From contig NZ_PQBZ01000013.1 in NCBI RefSeq assembly GCF_002964665.1, forward strand, positions 546,800 through 610,799: a stretch of 64,000 nt of DNA, in the 5' to 3' direction. Origin of the DNA: Pseudoalteromonas sp. T1lg23B. Its GTDB lineage: Bacteria > Pseudomonadota > Gammaproteobacteria > Enterobacterales > Alteromonadaceae. The notes under the pieces are model-generated. The model saw only the letters and a list, made by a program, of their open reading frames with translations, made no database searches and had not been told where the DNA came from. Below, piece by piece: positions 1-8,133 of this stretch; the stretch's first letter is position 1, and every line of letters begins with the position of its first letter. Position numbers and translations under genes: made by a program.

Positions 1-1
1 G

Positions 2-1159
2 CCCACCAATGGCAATATCCTATCGGCAGCCTACGACCAACGAATTTTAATTTGGGATCACCAAAACTTTGCGCAGATACAACAATTAGAAAGTAAAAAT
101 GCGCTTTGGGAGCGCTCATTTAATTGGGCTTCTGATGGTCTGCGAGTTATCGCAGGGAGCTTTGATGGTACTGTATTTGTTTGGGATGTTACCTCTGGAG
201 CGTGCATCCATCACCTGGGGCATAAGCATGCGATGGGTAACGCCTGTTTTAATGATGTTGCATCGAAAGGCGATGGCACTTTAGTGGCAGTGAGTGATGA
301 TGGCATCATTAGAGTGGGTTTGCTCACTATCGAGCAGGCGCGCTGGCGTACTCAATATAGCCCACAAAATGGACGTGTTTTGATGAACGCAGTGCACTTT
401 TGCTCGCAAATGCAAAAGGTCATTGCGGGTGCCCATAATCAACACCTGTACTTATTTGAGCGCTCACATCAAAACTTGCATGAACAAGCAAGTATTGCGC
501 TTGATGAAGGGCCTATCAACAGTATTGTCAGTGCACATCATAGCGGTTATCAAGGAGATTTATTCGTTGCTTGTTATAGCGGCAAGATTGCGCATTTGGC
601 CAGTGATGGTAGACAGATAAAAAAAATATCTGCCCATGACAATGCAGTCAAAGCCCTTGCTTTACATCCTCACCAGCGTTTAGGGATAAGTTGCTGTGCA
701 GAAGGGGAGCTGGTGAGCTGGGATTTTGAGGGAAATATTCAACAGCACTATTTAGGCCATACGGCCATTATTGATGATGTTGCGATTGACCCAAGTGGAC
801 GTTACGTAGCAAGCGCTGGACGTGATTTTATTTTAAAAGTACATGGCATTGAAGATGGAAAATTACATCACTGTATTCATTTAGGAAAACGCTCACCTAA
901 AGGGTTGCTGTTTTTGGATCAAAGCACCGTCATTATCACTAACTACTGGGGAGAGTTGTTAAAAGTCGATTTAACGGACGGCTCTGTAGTACGCAATAGC
1001 ATTGCCAAGAATGGCATTAGTGCGGTAGTGCGCCATGGTGAATTTTTAGCTGCGACCTCTTACGATGGTGCTATTTATTTGGTCGATCCTAAGCAATTGA
1101 TAACGGTAAACAGCTTACGCTCTATGACGCAAAAAACTTCCGAGCCGGCTTATGTTTGA
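2..1159 (+). CDS. WD40 repeat protein, 5' end outside window
   Basis: The reading frame is open from the first complete codon at base 2, so the gene starts upstream of the window; about 385 codons are visible. Recurrent WD40 strands can be read, for example DQRILIWD, GTVFVWDV, LGISCCAEGELVSWDF and GRYVASAGRDFILKVHG. They are spaced about 40 residues apart, as in a beta-propeller. No enzyme domain is visible in this part, so a scaffold or interaction role is the inference. The stop overlaps the start of the sulfotransferase gene by 8 bases, which indicates translational coupling in one operon. An ATG at base 233 lies inside the propeller and is not the true start. Confidence 0.85.
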   Translation, partial: PTNGNILSAAYDQRILIWDHQNFAQIQQLESKNALWERSFNWASDGLRVIAGSFDGTVFVWDVTSGACIHHLGHKHAMGNACFNDVASKGDGTLVAVSDDGIIRVGLLTIEQARWRTQYSPQNGRVLMNAVHFCSQMQKVIAGAHNQHLYLFERSHQNLHEQASIALDEGPINSIVSAHHSGYQGDLFVACYSGKIAHLASDGRQIKKISAHDNAVKALALHPHQRLGISCCAEGELVSWDFEGNIQQHYLGHTAIIDDVAIDPSGRYVASAGRDFILKVHGIEDGKLHHCIHLGKRSPKGLLFLDQSTVIITNYWGELLKVDLTDGSVVRNSIAKNGISAVVRHGEFLAATSYDGAIYLVDPKQLITVNSLRSMTQKTSEPAYV

Positions 1160-1892
1160 TAAGAAAATTGAGCGCTTTGTCATACTCTCAGCGCCACGAA
1201 GTGGCAGCAACATGCTGTGTACCATGCTGCAATCTCACCCTGATATTTTGTGTCATCATGAGATTTTCAACCCAAATGGACTGTTTTATGCGTTACCGTT
1301 GCGAGGGGGAGAGTTTAGTGTGGCGAACGATATACGTCACAGAGATTCGCACCCGCTGAGTTGTTTAGAGCGCATCTGGCAATCAGATTTAGGGCATAAA
1401 GCCGTTGGTTTTAAAATGACCCACTGTCAGAACCAAACTGTATTTTCCCGCCTACTCCACGACTCAAGTATAAAAAAAATAATACTTGAGCGTCGCAATC
1501 AGCTCAAAGTTCACGTCTCTAAATTGCTAGCCGAACAAAGCGGAGTGTGGGAAAACTATGGGGGTTTACCTCCTCAAACACGCTGTCAGGTTAAGGTAGA
1601 CATTCAGCAACTTCAAACAGACATAGCTTTGAACAAATCTTACTATCAGCACATTAGAGACACCTTGCATACCTCTGGACAAGAGTGGTGCGAGGTGGAG
1701 TATGAAGCTATCAACACCTCATCACAACAACGAATTGTGCTGGAATTTCTAAATATGAGCCAAGCACCGTTAGTCGCTCAAAGTCGTAAACAAACTCCCA
1801 GAGATTTAAGTGAAGTGATTGCAAATTATCAAGAATTATTAAGTAGCAATGAACCGGCATTGCGCTCTCAATTAACGAGTTTAGACGGATAA
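1152..1892 (+). CDS. Sulfotransferase, Stf0-like
   Basis: This 246-residue protein opens with a P-loop-like PAPS-binding motif, SAPRSGSNML at residues 13-22, the 5'-phosphosulfate loop of sulfotransferases. The later stretch IILERRNQLKVHVSKLL (about residues 110-126) fits the 3'-phosphate-binding Arg/Ser region of Stf0-type enzymes. It would move sulfate from PAPS to a hydroxyl on a sugar or small molecule in the cytoplasm. Its start overlaps the WD40 stop, and a KdsC-type phosphatase follows after 10 bases. The acceptor is unknown. The neighbours (GT8, lectin, decarboxylase) suggest a sulfated sugar or metabolite, which is inference. Confidence 0.8.
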   Translation: MFDKKIERFVILSAPRSGSNMLCTMLQSHPDILCHHEIFNPNGLFYALPLRGGEFSVANDIRHRDSHPLSCLERIWQSDLGHKAVGFKMTHCQNQTVFSRLLHDSSIKKIILERRNQLKVHVSKLLAEQSGVWENYGGLPPQTRCQVKVDIQQLQTDIALNKSYYQHIRDTLHTSGQEWCEVEYEAINTSSQQRIVLEFLNMSQAPLVAQSRKQTPRDLSEVIANYQELLSSNEPALRSQLTSLDG

Positions 1893-1902
1893 TAGAGGGA
1901 AT

Positions 1903-2418
1903 ATGAATAGTGAAAAAGCAAAGCAGATCCGCATGGTGTTGTTAGACATAGATGGCGTAATGACAAATGGTCTGGTTGGTTACGGGAGTGATGCCAGAAT
2001 CAAGTTTTTCCACTCACAGGATGATCACTTGATCCGCATGACTATCCGCGAAGGCATTCCGGTAGGAATAATTTCAGGCAGAGCTGATCTTGCCAATACG
2101 CAACATGCGCAAGAGCTTGGTATGGCACCGTGTTGTTTTGGTGAACTTGTAAAGCTAGATGCGTTTAAACGGGTACTGGAAAGTTATCAATTAAGTGCGC
2201 AGCAGTGTTTGTATATGGGGGATGATTTGATGGACATCCCTGTGATGCGTCGTGCCGGTATAGCAGTATGCCCTGCCGATGCCAGTGCTGAAGCTAAGGA
2301 GGTCGCACATTGGACGACACAAGCACAGGGTGGGCAAGGCGCTGTGCGAGAGGTGCTGGTGGCGTTACTTAAAGCGAAAGGTCTGTGGCAGCAAGCCACT
2401 GAAAGGTATTTAGTGTAA
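1903..2418 (+). CDS. HAD phosphatase, KdsC-like
   Basis: A compact HAD-family phosphatase of 171 residues without a cap domain, the size of KdsC (Kdo-8-phosphate phosphatase). Motif I is LDIDGVMTNG with both aspartates, motif II is ISGR, the motif III lysine lies in GELVKLDAF, and motif IV is MGDDLMDIPVM. A good ribosome site (GAGGGAAT) precedes the ATG. It sits between the sulfotransferase and a PLP decarboxylase in an apparent operon, so it may dephosphorylate a pathway intermediate here rather than serve general Kdo synthesis. The substrate cannot be told from sequence; kdsC itself is normally with the lpt genes, which are absent here. Confidence 0.75.
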   Translation: MNSEKAKQIRMVLLDIDGVMTNGLVGYGSDARIKFFHSQDDHLIRMTIREGIPVGIISGRADLANTQHAQELGMAPCCFGELVKLDAFKRVLESYQLSAQQCLYMGDDLMDIPVMRRAGIAVCPADASAEAKEVAHWTTQAQGGQGAVREVLVALLKAKGLWQQATERYLV

Positions 2419-2428
2419 GGAGTCATAT

Positions 2429-3739
2429 ATGCAAACGTATGAGGAATATACAGATATTCATGTTCCGAGCTTTGAAAAGTCTCCACAGCGTTTGCAGTGC
2501 CTTAGCCATGCGCAGTTGAAAGAATTGGCGGATATTGCTGAGGATGCATACTATTTGTTGGATCTGAACAAGGTCACTGATAACTATCATAAGTTTAGAA
2601 ATTGTTTTGCTCAGCAATATGAGGCGTGTCAAATAGCCTATTCATTTAAAACCAACTACACCCCCGCGCTATGTCGTCACCTCAAAGCACTTGGCTGCTT
2701 TGCCGAAGTTGTGTCAAAAATGGAATATGACATGGCCACTAAAGTGGTTGGGTATCATCCTTCTCAAGTCATTGTAAATGGCCCGGTTCATAGTCAGCAG
2801 TTTGTAGAAACCGTAATGACTGATGGTGCGCTGTTCAATGCCGATGCTTGGTATTTACTGGCTATGGTTGAAAAGGTATGCAAACGCTACCCTCAGCGCC
2901 AGTTTCGAATTGGTGTGCGAATTACCTATCCGATAGCACAAGGAGGAGAGTCTCGCTTTGGCATCACTTGCGATAAAGCCAATATGAGCAAATTAGCTAG
3001 TTGGCAAAAAAGTCTCAACAATTGTCAAATTGTTGGATTTCACAGTCATTTTTCCAATTCGTCACGCAGTTTTGCGTCTTTTTCTTCTCGTATAAACGGC
3101 CTGCTTAGCGCCAGTGAAACATTTTTTAAAGCTGCGCTTCCCCACTTTATAAATGTAGGAGGTGGCTTTTTTGGGGAGATGCCAGACTCATTGGCAAGTC
3201 AATATGGGCAGAGTGTCGCAACGTTTGAACAATACGCTGATGCTGTTTGCTCCCCAATGACAGCTCAGTACACTCCAAAACGGGGCGAAAGTCAGCCGTT
3301 ATTATTACTTGAACCAGGTACTGCTCTGGTGTCAAACGCCATGGTATTTGTTGCACAAGTATTGGAAGTAAAGCACCGCGCAGGTAGAGCGTTGGCACTC
3401 ATCAATGGTAGCAACCACAACGTCAATCATAAGTGGCAAGGTGAAACCTTGCCTGTTCAGGTGATACCTAAGCCAGGGAGTCGTTCTACCTCAAACTTGG
3501 GTGAGACATTTGATCTGGTCGGTAACACCTGTATAGAAAAAGATGTGATTTGCCAAGGTGTCAAAGGCTCTGTGCAGGCAGGAGATTTTGTGGTGTTTCA
3601 ATATATGGGTGGTTACAGCAATGTGCTTAAGCAGCCATTTATTCATCCTTGCCAAGGAATATTCGCTTGGCAAAACCAACGTCTCATTAAGGTTAAAAAA
3701 AATGGAGATATGCACTCAGTACTTTATGACTATCAGTAG
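2429..3739 (+). CDS. PLP-dependent decarboxylase, fold III (DAP/Orn/Arg decarboxylase family)
   Basis: This 436-residue protein has the landmarks of the alanine-racemase-fold decarboxylases. K74 in YSFKTNY is the Schiff-base lysine position. It also has the HSHFSNSS segment, a glycine-rich phosphate site GGGFFGE, the EPGTAL motif with the PLP-binding glutamate, a Cys-Glu-x-Asp-like segment NTCIEKDV, and a C-terminal FQYMGGYS matching the usual GAY motif. The family removes the carboxylate from amino acids such as diaminopimelate, ornithine or carboxynorspermidine. lysA is not suggested by the context: the gene lies 10 bases after the KdsC-like gene, in a sulfotransferase operon. It has a strong AAGGAG ribosome site. 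Substrate unknown. Confidence 0.8.
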   Translation: MQTYEEYTDIHVPSFEKSPQRLQCLSHAQLKELADIAEDAYYLLDLNKVTDNYHKFRNCFAQQYEACQIAYSFKTNYTPALCRHLKALGCFAEVVSKMEYDMATKVVGYHPSQVIVNGPVHSQQFVETVMTDGALFNADAWYLLAMVEKVCKRYPQRQFRIGVRITYPIAQGGESRFGITCDKANMSKLASWQKSLNNCQIVGFHSHFSNSSRSFASFSSRINGLLSASETFFKAALPHFINVGGGFFGEMPDSLASQYGQSVATFEQYADAVCSPMTAQYTPKRGESQPLLLLEPGTALVSNAMVFVAQVLEVKHRAGRALALINGSNHNVNHKWQGETLPVQVIPKPGSRSTSNLGETFDLVGNTCIEKDVICQGVKGSVQAGDFVVFQYMGGYSNVLKQPFIHPCQGIFAWQNQRLIKVKKNGDMHSVLYDYQ

Positions 3740-3797
3740 TGCACTCTTAAAAGGAATACATGCGTAGTCGGTGTTATCAGAGCATAACGCCGTGCCT

Positions 3798-3866
3798 GTA
3801 AACAATAAGCAAAAATACTGAATGCTTATTTAATTCACAGCGAGCAGTAGCTCGTTAAAACGCATT
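3798..3866 (+). promoter_or_regulatory. Two hairpins between decarboxylase and lectin genes
   Basis: The 145-base gap holds an inverted repeat AATAAGCA...TGCTTATT with an 11-base loop, and a second hairpin CGAGC-AGTA-GCTCG just before the lectin ribosome site (GAGGAA). Neither has a strong T run. They could stabilise or process the mRNA ahead of an abundant lectin, or partly terminate the upstream transcript. This is inference. Confidence 0.4.
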
Positions 3867-3884
3867 GTTGAAGAGGAAATTAAC

Positions 3885-4304
3885 ATGTCTAATTGGTCAG
3901 CACCCCAAGCGCTAAGTATTCCAGCAGGAAAACTGGTAATTTTTAGCGCCACTCATCAAGCACAATTCCAGCAGCAGATACAAGTTATTGATGCCAATGG
4001 TCATCCCATTACCTTCCAAACGTTCGATGGACAATCCCATACTTTTCCCATTACAGGACAAGGCACGGGCGTGAATTTATTTACCAATGGTAACGGTAAA
4101 TTCATTATGCAATCGGGCTACCAAATTCAGTTTAAGAACGACCACTCAAAAACGTCTTTGGTGGCGGCAAGTACCGTAGAGTTTGATCTCAATGGCATTG
4201 TTTATGGCGGTGGAACATTATTTGTAACCGATGATCAGGGTGGGGCAGAACCTGATTACAACGATACCAGTCTGTCACTGCAATGGTTTAACTCTCAGGG
4301 TTAA
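3885..4304 (+). CDS. LecB (PA-IIL)-like calcium-dependent lectin
   Basis: A 139-residue protein made of one beta-sandwich-like domain with no signal peptide. The C-terminal part aligns by eye with the Pseudomonas aeruginosa fucose lectin LecB: a DDQGGAEPDYNDTSLSLQW stretch matches the EDGTDNDYNDAVVVINW calcium loop, with D-Y-N-D and the downstream Trp at the same spacing. Both proteins end in glycine, whose carboxylate binds calcium across the dimer in LecB. The N-terminal SIPAGKLVIFSA also matches TLPANTRFGVTA. The positions equal to LecB Asn21 and sugar loop Ser22-Ser23-Gly24 appear to be Gln, Ala, Gln and Phe, so sugar preference probably differs. Fold call fairly sure; ligand unknown. Confidence 0.7.
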   Translation: MSNWSAPQALSIPAGKLVIFSATHQAQFQQQIQVIDANGHPITFQTFDGQSHTFPITGQGTGVNLFTNGNGKFIMQSGYQIQFKNDHSKTSLVAASTVEFDLNGIVYGGGTLFVTDDQGGAEPDYNDTSLSLQWFNSQG

Positions 4305-4327
4305 CACTCGTTAAAAAGGAATTCATT

Positions 4328-6112
4328 ATGAATAAGCAAGTAAAAGGCTTTGAGCATGTTTCAAAGACTGTATGGTCAGGCACACTGCTCATGTGTTCGA
4401 GCATCGTTTTGGCACAAAGTTTCCCTGGTGGGACACCCATCACACCAACAGATTTAACAGCAACGCCTGCTCAGCTGCCGGCTCCCCCACCTAAATATCA
4501 ATTGAACGATCCAATAAGTCATGAAGAGTTTGCGCGTTTTGCTTGGCGGCAATTTATTTACTTGAACTCACCTGCGAAGAAAGCCAATTCAGGACCCACC
4601 ACTGTGTCCCCCGTTGTCAGGGGGACTGTGGACCCTAACGCCAGTTTTGTAACCTCGGGTAACCCACGCTTTTATCACTCAGGCAAAAGTTCAACGGACA
4701 ACTTTAGTAGCAACATTTTGCTTTGGGAAAGTTACGCGCACCGCTCTGAATTATTCCCAAAGGATTCCAAAGCCAGCGGTGATTTTCCCACTCTGTTACC
4801 GAAGTACGAATTTGAGAACGTTACAGTAACGTCAAACCAGGCGCGTTTTAATAATCTCGATGAGAGCTCGCAGATTGGCCAGAATAAGATCTTCTTTCCA
4901 AAAAACGGCAGTACGCCGTCAACCAATCCCTATGACGATTATGAAGTGCTGTTTGAGGCCAAAGTTAATCAAACGGAATATGATTATATTAAAGGGTTAA
5001 ATGTTACTGTCGGGCAACCGTTGGCAAGCTTTGATTTACCAAATGAAACCATAGAAATAAAAGCGGCATGGCGGGTATTGAGTGATGAGCTGGCGCAATC
5101 GGGTCGTTACCATACAGCAGAAGCGGTGTACTACAAAGGTGAAGAGAGTGCTCTTGAGGCGCATGTTGCCACTTTTGGCTTGATTGGCCTACACATCATT
5201 AGAAAGATGGAAAATTACGAAGCGTTTGTATTTTCTACATTCGAGCATGTAGATAACCTGAAAAAACCAAACGGTGCTGATACCGGTCTCTATTTTTACA
5301 CCACGTATAATCAATTGAGCTACCAAAGCACGGTCTCATCAACGCCGCACGCGATTGTGAACACTGGCACAAATTTAGTGCAATTGCCTCTACCTAAGGC
5401 TGGTAGTATAACCGCTGCAAATGGTTATGATTTTATTAGTGGTAATTTCACGCAGCCAACGGCGACCTCTGCGGGCCCAATCCGAGTTGTTCAACCACCG
5501 ACAATCACCAATGCGGTGATTAGTGTTAATCAGGAAGTGAAAAATGCCATGGCACAATCTGGACAGTTTGGTAACTCAGTGTGGCAGTATTATCAACTCA
5601 AAGGTGTGCAACCTTTACCCGCAAATGAAGACAGCAGTGTCGCAGGTAAGGCTAATCCACTGACTAAAGACTTCTTTTTAGCCAACAATGTGATTGAAAG
5701 TAGTCAACCAGGTATTCAGTTGTTTAAAGGTGGGGCGCCGGGTCCACTTCCACAGCCACCGAATACTGTGAACTGTGATAAACCTGTTCCAGCATCTGGA
5801 CAGCCTAGTGTAAATTGTTTGCCAAATCCAAGAGCAGGCGCCACCGCAGCAAACATTCAGAATGTGCCTAACTTGGTTGTTCCGGGCGTCAGTCATGGAG
5901 AGCAAAATAATATTGTGATGGGGGGATGTATGGGATGTCACGGTCAATCGAAATATACCAATGCCAGTGGCACCAAAAGTAGCATCTTTAGCTTTTTGAT
6001 CAGTACGGAAAATTTGGAAAGTCGTGGTGGTTTTAAAGCGGAACCATTTGATCAAAATGGTGTTAGCTTAAGTGCTACAGCACGAAGATACATGGCTACA
6101 CAAAGCAAGTAG
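4328..6112 (+). CDS. Secreted protein with C-terminal single CxxCH haem c motif
   Basis: A 594-residue protein with an N-terminal hydrophobic signal sequence ending near VLAQS and a Pro/Thr-rich linker. The body carries FARFAWRQFIYLNSP, AAWRVL and LIGLHIIRK...FSTFEHVD, and one haem c motif, CMGCH at residues 534-538. The protein on the other strand at 8134-9597 shares these landmarks in the same order (FTWQSFISLMSP, AWKVL, LIGFHFAI...WATFEHNK, CFGCH), so the two are homologues. The likely location is the periplasm or outside. The role is unknown: electron transfer or a haem-dependent redox enzyme is inference. It lies 23 bases after the lectin and probably shares its transcript. Confidence 0.7.
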   Translation: MNKQVKGFEHVSKTVWSGTLLMCSSIVLAQSFPGGTPITPTDLTATPAQLPAPPPKYQLNDPISHEEFARFAWRQFIYLNSPAKKANSGPTTVSPVVRGTVDPNASFVTSGNPRFYHSGKSSTDNFSSNILLWESYAHRSELFPKDSKASGDFPTLLPKYEFENVTVTSNQARFNNLDESSQIGQNKIFFPKNGSTPSTNPYDDYEVLFEAKVNQTEYDYIKGLNVTVGQPLASFDLPNETIEIKAAWRVLSDELAQSGRYHTAEAVYYKGEESALEAHVATFGLIGLHIIRKMENYEAFVFSTFEHVDNLKKPNGADTGLYFYTTYNQLSYQSTVSSTPHAIVNTGTNLVQLPLPKAGSITAANGYDFISGNFTQPTATSAGPIRVVQPPTITNAVISVNQEVKNAMAQSGQFGNSVWQYYQLKGVQPLPANEDSSVAGKANPLTKDFFLANNVIESSQPGIQLFKGGAPGPLPQPPNTVNCDKPVPASGQPSVNCLPNPRAGATAANIQNVPNLVVPGVSHGEQNNIVMGGCMGCHGQSKYTNASGTKSSIFSFLISTENLESRGGFKAEPFDQNGVSLSATARRYMATQSK

Positions 6113-6121
6113 TTTAGAGAG

Positions 6122-6146
6122 AAGGAGTGCTAAGCGCTCCTTTTTA
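6122..6146 (+). terminator. Rho-independent terminator after the CxxCH gene
   Basis: AAGGAG-T-GC pairs with GCGCTCCTT across a TAA loop and is followed by five Ts. It closes the plus-strand set and lies between the convergent transcripts. Confidence 0.75.
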
Positions 6147-6211
6147 TATGATTTTTCTAACAATATCAAATGAGTGATGTATGCGCTTAGGCTGTTATCC
6201 AATACAATATA

Positions 6212-7225
6212 CTATGATTGATTAACCAATTTCACAGCAGACTGTTCTGCATATTCACTTGTCAATGCCTGTATGCTGCTTGGAAGTGTTGCGCCTGCGT
6301 TTTCCGTCCAATGGTACTGCTGGGTGATACGCGATGCGGCAAACTGAGTATCTGATCCAAGTGTGCATTCATCCCAAATATCTCTCCATAGATGCAGATA
6401 CTTTAGGTAATGCGGTGCCAATTCGAGTATCTCTGTGTCGTCGTAGTTAAACCAAGGTTTAATGACACCAGCAAAATGAAGAAACTTGGCATCGAGTAAG
6501 GTCACCTTATCTAGCTGATGAATATATTGCTCGATAAAAGGCATAAAGTTGTAGCGGCCATCGGTCAACTGTACTTTGTTTTTAAAGTAGATGTTAAACA
6601 ACATTTGATCGGTAAAACCTTTGAGGCCAAAATTACGCCAAAGGGAAAAATCATCTATGAGTCGAACAATTCCTTGATAATGCTCGCCCGTGAGGTATAC
6701 CTTTGAAACAGCCATAAAACCAGAGTTAAATGAGTCGGTGAGCTCGCTCTGTCCGTAACTTTTTGGGATCGCCAAAAGAGGGGATTGAGTATGGGCCAGT
6801 AACTTATTAGCTCTATGTTCGTAGGCGAAACCGTCCGGTGCGGCTAAAAAGTCACTGGGATGTTCGAATACTTCTTTTATGTCACCACAGCACATGCCAT
6901 CGCTGTCTAGAAACACCAGCTTTTCATAATCACGCAAGCGCAGTATTTCAAGTGATAGTAGCCGTAGGTGTAGATCGGCGCGTAATTGCGGTAGATGTTT
7001 TCGCAACCTGTTGGTGGCCTGTTCAATTTGTTCAGAACGATTGATAAACTTTACAGGATAATGGGCACTTAAACGTGCTTTATTTTCCGAAGACAAATGG
7101 TCAATGAAGATTACGATGTCACCTGCAAACCAAGCGTTATATTTCAAGAAGCTATAAATTAACACTTCTGTGCCGAGCACGAAATTGTCGCACGTTACTG
7201 TGGCCAAACAATATGTTTTTTTCAT
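6212..7225 (-). CDS. Glycosyltransferase, GT8-like
   Basis: A 337-residue protein with the pattern of GT8 retaining glycosyltransferases: N-terminal AYCLATVTCDNF-type strand (here KTYCLATVTCDNF), a metal-binding D-S-D at residues 107-109 in KLVFLDSDG, DSFNSGFMAVS, KGFTDQMLFN, and a late HFAGVIKPW matching the second metal-binding His segment. It would transfer a sugar from a nucleotide sugar in the cytoplasm. Its ATG overlaps the stop of the ATP-grasp-like gene (ATGA), so the two are translationally coupled. Relatives include glycogenin and LPS galactosyltransferases. Acceptor unknown; a role with the convergent sulfotransferase set is inference. Confidence 0.75.
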   Translation of the reverse strand: MKKTYCLATVTCDNFVLGTEVLIYSFLKYNAWFAGDIVIFIDHLSSENKARLSAHYPVKFINRSEQIEQATNRLRKHLPQLRADLHLRLLSLEILRLRDYEKLVFLDSDGMCCGDIKEVFEHPSDFLAAPDGFAYEHRANKLLAHTQSPLLAIPKSYGQSELTDSFNSGFMAVSKVYLTGEHYQGIVRLIDDFSLWRNFGLKGFTDQMLFNIYFKNKVQLTDGRYNFMPFIEQYIHQLDKVTLLDAKFLHFAGVIKPWFNYDDTEILELAPHYLKYLHLWRDIWDECTLGSDTQFAASRITQQYHWTENAGATLPSSIQALTSEYAEQSAVKLVNQS

Positions 7226-8055
7226 AGATTATGTGCTCCGATTGGATTGGCAAACTCAGAACTTGAATCATCAATTAGCAGTTTATTGACTGCTCGATCG
7301 AAAGTTTCTGTCAGTAGGTCCAATGCAACTTCTCTATCTTTGGATTGCCATAGAAAGTAATTGAGCATGCCATATCCGGCTGGTGTTTTATTTGCATCAA
7401 GAATGAACAAACGCTGGCTTTGCGCACATCTTACAATGTCTAGCTCGCCAAAATCTAAGCCGATCAGTTTGCAAAACTTGGTAATGTTTATTTGTTCTTG
7501 ATAACTAAACACCGTATGGGTTCCCAGTAGCTCTGGAGGCTTCTGGTCTCTATCATCCAATCCATCGCAAGCGACAGCTTGTTGTACCAAATACACAATA
7601 GGAAGTTGGCCAAAAATCACAGGGACGCGATACTCTTGCTGATAGCCACCTACCGTGGAATCAATCAGGGCTTGATAGACTTTATTTTCATCATAATGTG
7701 CTATCGGTGTATTGATCACACGACCCCCCTTAACCCCATTCGCATTGGGTTTTTCAACGCATCGGCCATAGTGGGTTAATGGGTCAATAAAGCTGCCATA
7801 ACCAAACACTGCATACTGCAATTGTTCAACATGCTTCTTACTGATATCGAGACAATGTCGATTTATAATGTGCCTGTTACCGATGGCTTCAAGTAATTCG
7901 CTTGGGCAGTCAAGTTCAGTTACATCGCTCCATAAAAAGGCCATATCGAATGACGCATTTAAGTCACGGGTTACCTGATAGTTTAATCTATTGATGATAT
8001 GAGTAATGGAATAATATTCTTTATCAGGATACTGGGGATAGAAAAGTAATTTCAT
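7222..8055 (-). CDS. ATP-grasp-like protein
   Basis: A 277-residue protein taken from the ATG preceded by AAAGGTG; an upstream GTG at base 8067 is possible. The last third has an ATP-grasp ending: GLDFGELDIVR, then LFILDANKTPAGYG, where an acidic residue and an Asn normally bind magnesium-ATP. The N-terminal half is unlike common ligases. Families with this ending join a carboxylate to an amine or thiol, or act on glycans and peptides. It is coupled to the GT8 gene (ATGA overlap) and follows the second CxxCH gene. Function unknown; ATP-grasp membership rests on the C-terminal motif only. Confidence 0.55.
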   Translation of the reverse strand: MKLLFYPQYPDKEYYSITHIINRLNYQVTRDLNASFDMAFLWSDVTELDCPSELLEAIGNRHIINRHCLDISKKHVEQLQYAVFGYGSFIDPLTHYGRCVEKPNANGVKGGRVINTPIAHYDENKVYQALIDSTVGGYQQEYRVPVIFGQLPIVYLVQQAVACDGLDDRDQKPPELLGTHTVFSYQEQINITKFCKLIGLDFGELDIVRCAQSQRLFILDANKTPAGYGMLNYFLWQSKDREVALDLLTETFDRAVNKLLIDDSSSEFANPIGAHNL

Positions 8056-8080
8056 AGGATGGCGCACCTTTGATAAGAAC

Positions 8081-8115
8081 GAGCCAATAGCCTATAGAAG
8101 ACCGGCTATTGGCTC
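8081..8115 (-). terminator. 12-bp inverted repeat after the second CxxCH gene
   Basis: GAGCCAATAGCC and GGCTATTGGCTC form a perfect 12-bp stem with an 11-base loop, just downstream of the 8134-9597 gene on the minus strand. The T run is poor (GTTCTTATC), so it may be an attenuator or mRNA-stabilising hairpin before the ATP-grasp/GT8 pair rather than a full terminator. Confidence 0.5.
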
Positions 8116-8133
8116 AGCTGCATGTAGATTAAG

